Assembly (NCBI GenBank): GCA_900543105.1 | Contig: UQQA01000126.1 | Coordinates: 1 to 7,373, forward strand | Source: an uncultured Ruminococcus sp. | GTDB lineage: Bacteria > Bacillota > Clostridia > Oscillospirales > Ruminococcaceae | Length of the DNA: 7,373 nucleotides | Direction: 5' to 3' | Shown here: piece after piece, positions 5,187 to 7,373 of the stretch | Numbering within the stretch: position 1 is the stretch's first letter | Layout: every line of letters begins with the position of its first letter | Translations under genes and position numbers: made by a program | The notes under the pieces: generated by a model | Told to the model about the DNA's origin: nothing | What the model saw: the letters and a program-made list of their open reading frames with translations, nothing else | Databases searched by the model: none

Positions 5187-5354
5187 TTAAGGGGTTCCCG
5201 ATTTTTCACACTCCTTATTTTTAAGGTATTCGGTATAGATTTTTTTACCCCTATCAGATTGGAAGAATTCCAACATAACAGGAAAGAAGCTCTGTACCAA
5301 TGCGTCTTTCTGGTCATCGGTCAGAATTATATCACGCTGCTTCTGTTCGCTCAT
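5187..5354 (-). CDS. small acidic/polar protein, 55 aa, unknown function
   Basis: This 55-residue reading frame starts MSEQKQRDIILTDDQKDALV and ends NKECEKSGTP with TAA. Its ATG overlaps the TGA of the HU-like gene (ATGA), and GGGGGAG lies 7 bases upstream, so it has its own good ribosome binding site as well as coupling. FFPVMLEFFQSDRGKKIYTEYL suggests an amphipathic helix; no membrane segment, signal peptide or known motif is visible. It is the last gene of the right-hand minus operon, about 55 bases before the recombinase promoter. I do not recognise the family. The gene call rests on start context and tight packing; a coding role is likely but not proven. Confidence 0.65.
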   Translation of the reverse strand: MSEQKQRDIILTDDQKDALVQSFFPVMLEFFQSDRGKKIYTEYLKNKECEKSGTP

Positions 5355-5605
5355 ATTTTATCTCCCCCTTTACCAAGGGTATTGACAACCTTCTTCAATG
5401 CCCTGCCCGCTTTGAACACAGGGATACGCTCTCCTTTGAGGTCAGTTACAATATCAAAAGTACCGAACCCTCCGATTTTAATTTCCTCTCCCTGCATTAT
5501 CAAAATGCGTATGGTATCCATTACCGCCTCAACAGAACGGTAGGCTTTTCCTCGGCTGATACCTTTCTGCTTTGCAACTGCGTCTATAAATTCATTCTTA
5601 TCCAT
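5351..5605 (-). CDS. HU-family DNA-binding protein, beta-arm shortened, 84 aa
   Basis: The protein begins MDKNEFIDAVAKQKGISRGK and continues AYRSVEAVMDTIRILIMQGE, the two-helix dimer base of HU/IHF. It then has IKIGGFGTF and PVFKAGRALKKVV, the strand and C-terminal helix hallmarks. Between GTF and PVFKAG only about 12 residues remain (DIVTDLKGERI), whereas ordinary HU has about 25 there, including the arginine-rich arm with NPQTG that intercalates and bends DNA. The saddle fold should form but the bending arms look largely missing. ATG 5605 shares its A with the TAA of the upstream gene (TAATG), with AAAGGGG nine bases upstream. It may act as a structural or replication accessory factor. An in-frame upstream extension lacks HU similarity and overlaps the previous gene. 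Confidence 0.88.
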   Translation of the reverse strand: MDKNEFIDAVAKQKGISRGKAYRSVEAVMDTIRILIMQGEEIKIGGFGTFDIVTDLKGERIPVFKAGRALKKVVNTLGKGGDKI

Positions 5606-6000
5606 TAAACTCTGCCCCTTTCTCTTATACTCTTCGGAAATACCCTGCGATGAAATGTGATGTATCTTCTCTTTGTCGAGCCGATACGCTTCTGCGGACG
5701 GTATCTGACTTCCTTGCTCATTATCCAATGTACCTTAATATAATTAAGGGCAAAAAGCTGTTTCAAAACAGTCTGCATATTGAACGTTGCAAGGTTATTT
5801 TCAACGAGCAGTTTATCGCACATACCGATAACAACACTCGGTATCAGATATATGTACTCATCATCATAGTACCCCAGCAGCACCTTGTTCGGCACAGTAT
5901 TCATATACTGCTTCACAGGGAGCAGATAATTATTGTTATCTGCAATGAACCTTTCGACGAGGTGCATGAAGCAGCAGGTCTGTTTATCTTCAAGTATCAT
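5605..6000 (-). CDS. 131-aa protein resembling the C-terminal part of DUF927-type helicase/primase
   Basis: The product starts MILEDKQTCCFMHLVERFIA. It contains VLLGYYDDEYIYLIPSVVIG and later YRPQKRIGSTKRRYITFHRR, an arrangement I associate with the winged-helix-like tail of DUF927 proteins, which follow CHC2 primase genes on Clostridia elements. No Walker A/B ATPase motifs are present and the length is far below the several hundred residues of the full family, so this is either a remnant left by an internal deletion or a free-standing tail domain. The ATG at 6000 with GGAGGG (6011-6016) is favoured over a TTG at 6021 that overlaps the primase stop. It shares TAATG with the HU gene downstream. 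The family assignment is from memory and tentative; the reading frame is intact and well placed. Confidence 0.62.
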   Translation of the reverse strand: MILEDKQTCCFMHLVERFIADNNNYLLPVKQYMNTVPNKVLLGYYDDEYIYLIPSVVIGMCDKLLVENNLATFNMQTVLKQLFALNYIKVHWIMSKEVRYRPQKRIGSTKRRYITFHRRVFPKSIRERGRV

Positions 6001-6017
6001 AAATAGGTATCCCTCCG

Positions 6018-6629
6018 TCAAATCGCTTTGCGTTTCACAGGACGAACCTCAGCGGCGAGCTTTTCAAGGCGTTCCTGTATTTTCTTGATGTCATTGCCGT
6101 TCTCTTTATAGTACAGTTTCTTTTCCTTATCGGAACCATGAGCCAGCAAATCAGAAAGATACTCAACATAGTCGGTTCTTTTTAGGCTCTCAACAAACAG
6201 CGGGTGAAGCTGTTCCCATTGATTTTTGGGAGCATAGATTTTTCTCCACTCGTTGAGTTTTGATAAATACTCCGATACGGCAAGATTAGCATTTCTCAGC
6301 CAAACATGAAAATCGTTCTCAGACTTTAGCCTTGGATTAACAGAAACGGCGATTTCCCCATTAAAAAGGTTAAGTCCAAAATCATAGCTGATTTTCTTTG
6401 CAGCTTCAATCTGAGGGATACCGAACAGCTTTGCGGTAAAACCTGTGCAATCTCCCGTTGCCCCACAGCCGAAGCAATAGAAATGATCGTCATACACTTT
6501 CAGGCTTGGTGTTCTGTCATCGTGAAAGGGACAGCGAGCCATACCGGAGTGGTTCATCTGCAAGCCGTAGAATTTTGCTACGTCCCGCATAGATACCCTG
6601 CTGCGTATTTCATCAAAAACATTTTCCAA
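6018..6629 (-). CDS. CHC2 zinc-finger primase-like protein, 203 aa
   Basis: The N-terminal region is the DnaG-type CHC2 zinc finger: GMARCPFHDDRTPSLKV with C33 and H36, then HFYCFGCGATGD with C52 and C55. It recognises single-stranded template during priming. After about residue 90 the protein becomes a charged, helical region with no TOPRIM catalytic motifs, so it cannot synthesise primers alone. It would need a partner, classically the DUF927-type protein that follows, which here is only a short piece. The start is TTG at 6629, preceded by AAAGGGG at 6638-6644; no in-frame ATG lies before residue 14, inside the conserved region. It is the first gene of the right-hand minus operon. Two hairpins lie in its leader, one covering the ribosome binding site. 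Confidence 0.88.
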   Translation of the reverse strand: MENVFDEIRSRVSMRDVAKFYGLQMNHSGMARCPFHDDRTPSLKVYDDHFYCFGCGATGDCTGFTAKLFGIPQIEAAKKISYDFGLNLFNGEIAVSVNPRLKSENDFHVWLRNANLAVSEYLSKLNEWRKIYAPKNQWEQLHPLFVESLKRTDYVEYLSDLLAHGSDKEKKLYYKENGNDIKKIQERLEKLAAEVRPVKRKAI

Positions 6630-6637
6630 TGAAACAA

Positions 6638-6665
6638 CCCCTTTCGTTTTGTAATCTGAAAGGGG
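6638..6665 (-). promoter_or_regulatory. hairpin sequestering the primase ribosome binding site
   Basis: On the minus strand CCCCTTTC (6665-6658) pairs perfectly with GAAAGGGG (6645-6638) around a 12-base loop. The 3' arm is the Shine-Dalgarno sequence of the TTG-started primase gene, so folding would hide it. This points to translational control, or to a binding site for a protein or small RNA that opens it. Confidence 0.62.
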
Positions 6666-6685
6666 CTGAATTTTTATGGCGAGGT

Positions 6686-6715
6686 TCAGAACAATGCGGC
6701 GAAGAATCGTTCTGA
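6686..6715 (-). promoter_or_regulatory. second leader hairpin upstream of the primase gene
   Basis: The minus-strand arms TCAGAACGAT (6715-6706) and ATTGTTCTGA (6695-6686) pair over 10 positions with one G-U wobble that only minus-strand RNA can form. No T-run follows immediately, although an A/T stretch lies at 6670-6676. It probably belongs to the folded leader of the primase operon. No convincing promoter was found upstream. Confidence 0.45.
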
Positions 6716-6719
6716 GAAT

Positions 6720-7020
6720 TAGACCCTTTCACCTATAAGGAAAATAATTGGAGTTTTTTTAGGGGTTACAGCACAACTTTTTTCATTTTCTACTTTTCGC
6801 ACAAAAAACAATATTGAGCAATAGGCATATATACAAAATTTCACGATTTTCTCCTAATACCCCTAAAATTTCAAAGAAAATTTTCCTTATATATAAGAGG
6901 GCAAAAAAATTCTGCTGTTCGCTGCCGCAGAAAATTTCAAGAGGGGTATCCCTATACAGGAAAAAACATCAAAATGATGGTGTACGTATTTTTTTGTTTT
7001 GGGTATGCGTAGCAAGCACA
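6720..7020. other. gene-free AT-rich region between divergent units
   Basis: No credible gene is visible here. The stretch contains the AT palindrome CTTATATATAAG (6886-6897), the inverted repeat AAAATTT/AAATTTT (6865-6884), copies of TACCCCT in alternating orientation and two minus-strand terminator-like hairpins. It must hold the promoter for the primase operon, but no clean -35/-10 pair stands out. It may be regulatory or part of a replication or transfer origin. Confidence 0.5.
6903..6932 (-). terminator. intrinsic terminator-like hairpin, minus strand
   Basis: TTCTGC (6932-6927) pairs with GCAGAA (6915-6910) around an 11-base loop and is followed by a run of T (6909-6903) on the minus strand. 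A weaker one, CATCA-TTT-TGATG with six T after it (6979 down to 6961), lies just upstream. No protein gene feeds into them from the right. Confidence 0.5.
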
Positions 7021-7040
7021 GAAAGAATACGTATTCTTTC
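7021..7040. repeat. perfect 20-bp palindrome (operator candidate)
   Basis: The half-site GAAAGAATAC is followed directly by its exact reverse complement GTATTCTTTC, with no spacer. This is the form of a site for a symmetric DNA-binding dimer. It lies in the gene-free region between the divergent primase and mobC-like units, so a shared regulator is plausible. TACGTATT also occurs at 6983-6990. Confidence 0.75.
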
Positions 7041-7050
7041 ACAAATCGCC

Positions 7051-7142
7051 GCATTTTAGAGGATTACCCCTCAAAAATGCACATTCAGGAGGGAACCCTT
7101 ACCCTGAATGTGGCTCTATAATATTTTTTAGGCTCTGCCTAA
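7051..7142. other. cluster of three dyads upstream of second mobC (candidate oriT 2)
   Basis: GCATTTTAGAGG/CCTCAAAAATGC (7051-7062/7069-7080, one mismatch), CACATTCAGG/CCTGAATGTG (7080-7089/7103-7112, perfect) and TTAGGC/GCCTAA (7128-7133/7137-7142, perfect, 3-base loop) follow one another directly before a mobC-like gene. This parallels the first candidate oriT. TATAAT at 7117-7122 could be a -10 for the gene but lacks a -35. No nick site can be named. Confidence 0.5.
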
Positions 7143-7170
7143 GACCAAAAACAATAGTGGAGGTGTACTT

Positions 7171-7373
7171 TTGAGAAAAACCAAACAGATTAAACGCAAG
7201 GAAGTAATATACAGCATTGAAGAATGGGAAGAAATAAAAAGGCTTGCCGAAATCGCTTCACTCAAAACAGGCACATATATAAAGCGAATATCCCTCAACG
7301 GAAAAATCAACGTCATTGACCTGAATGAAGTCACTCCCGTAATGAACGCTTTGCGTATTATCGGCAACAATAT
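7171..7373 (+). CDS. second MobC-like protein, N-terminal part (runs off right edge)
   Basis: From TTG at 7171, 67 codons are visible on the plus strand, preceded by GGAGGTG at 7159-7165. The product has IEEWEEIKRLAEIASLKTGT (about residues 16-35), a ribbon-helix-helix-like DNA-binding segment. It ends in ALRIIGNN at the window edge, the start of the IGNN-x-NQIA signature of MobC proteins. It is a different family member from the MobC encoded at 164-529, with little residue identity outside the motifs and a different N-terminus. A relaxase gene would be expected next, outside the window. It is the only credible plus-strand gene here. The call rests on the RHH-like segment, the motif start, the ribosome binding site and an open frame to the edge. 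Confidence 0.78.
   Translation, partial: MRKTKQIKRKEVIYSIEEWEEIKRLAEIASLKTGTYIKRISLNGKINVIDLNEVTPVMNALRIIGNN

Noticed and set aside
6814..7059. 81-codon plus-strand reading frame in the gene-free region
   Set aside because: It has a TTG start without a ribosome binding site, a composition typical of translated AT-rich noncoding DNA and no recognisable motif, and it runs across terminator hairpins and the 20-bp palindrome.
7128..7370. Minus-strand reading frame opposite the second mobC
   Set aside because: It is antisense to a frame with a good ribosome binding site and MobC motif, and it begins at the window edge.
1..7373. tRNA, rRNA, or antibiotic resistance and toxin-antitoxin cargo
   Set aside because: Nothing in either strand resembled these. 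All larger frames are accounted for by mobility, replication or regulatory proteins.

Overview
This window looks like the core of a mobile genetic element from a low-to-moderate GC Gram-positive bacterium. It is most likely a gut Clostridia (Oscillospiraceae/Ruminococcus type) integrative and mobilizable or conjugative element, or a plasmid-like form of one. The evidence is the gene set (MOBP-type relaxase start, two MobC-like proteins, a RepA_N initiator, a large serine recombinase, a CHC2 zinc-finger primase piece, an HU-like protein), strong Gram-positive ribosome binding sites, AT-rich intergenic DNA and the absence of housekeeping genes. The taxonomy is inferred from family distribution and was not checked.

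Layout. Nearly everything is read on the minus strand, so transcription runs from right to left. (1) The right-hand minus operon (6629 to 5187) holds a CHC2 primase domain protein, a small protein resembling the C-terminal part of a DUF927-type helicase/primase, a short HU-like protein and a 55-residue orphan. Three of the four junctions overlap or nearly overlap (TTGA-type, TAATG, ATGA). (2) A large serine recombinase (5056 to 3590) has its own near-consensus promoter and a long hairpin just past its stop. (3) The left-hand minus operon (3372 to 737) begins behind an 18-bp terminator/attenuator hairpin. It encodes a protein fusing a sigma region 4-like helix-turn-helix to an RNA polymerase alpha-CTD, then RepA_N, a helix-turn-helix/coiled-coil protein, an excisionase-like protein and a conserved-looking 67-residue protein. 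(4) A dyad-rich stretch (about 540-735) is a candidate oriT, followed by mobC and the start of a relaxase that runs off the left edge. (5) To the right of the primase is about 540 bp of gene-free, AT-rich DNA full of dyads, including a perfect 20-bp palindrome. It leads to a second, different mobC-like gene on the plus strand that runs off the right edge.

How it may work together. The recombinase and excisionase-like protein would excise and integrate the element. RepA_N, with iterons inside its own gene, would give it autonomous replication, perhaps helped by the primase fragment and HU-like protein. MobC plus relaxase would nick oriT for transfer. The sigma4/alpha-CTD fusion is the obvious candidate for controlling transcription.

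The most notable observations are: five 23-bp DNA iterons inside the rep coding sequence, whose period is not a multiple of three, with three adjacent 15-bp AT-rich repeats; the sigma4/alpha-CTD fusion behind an attenuator-like leader; an HU-like protein lacking most of the DNA-bending beta-arm; and two distinct mobilization modules facing outward from one replication core.
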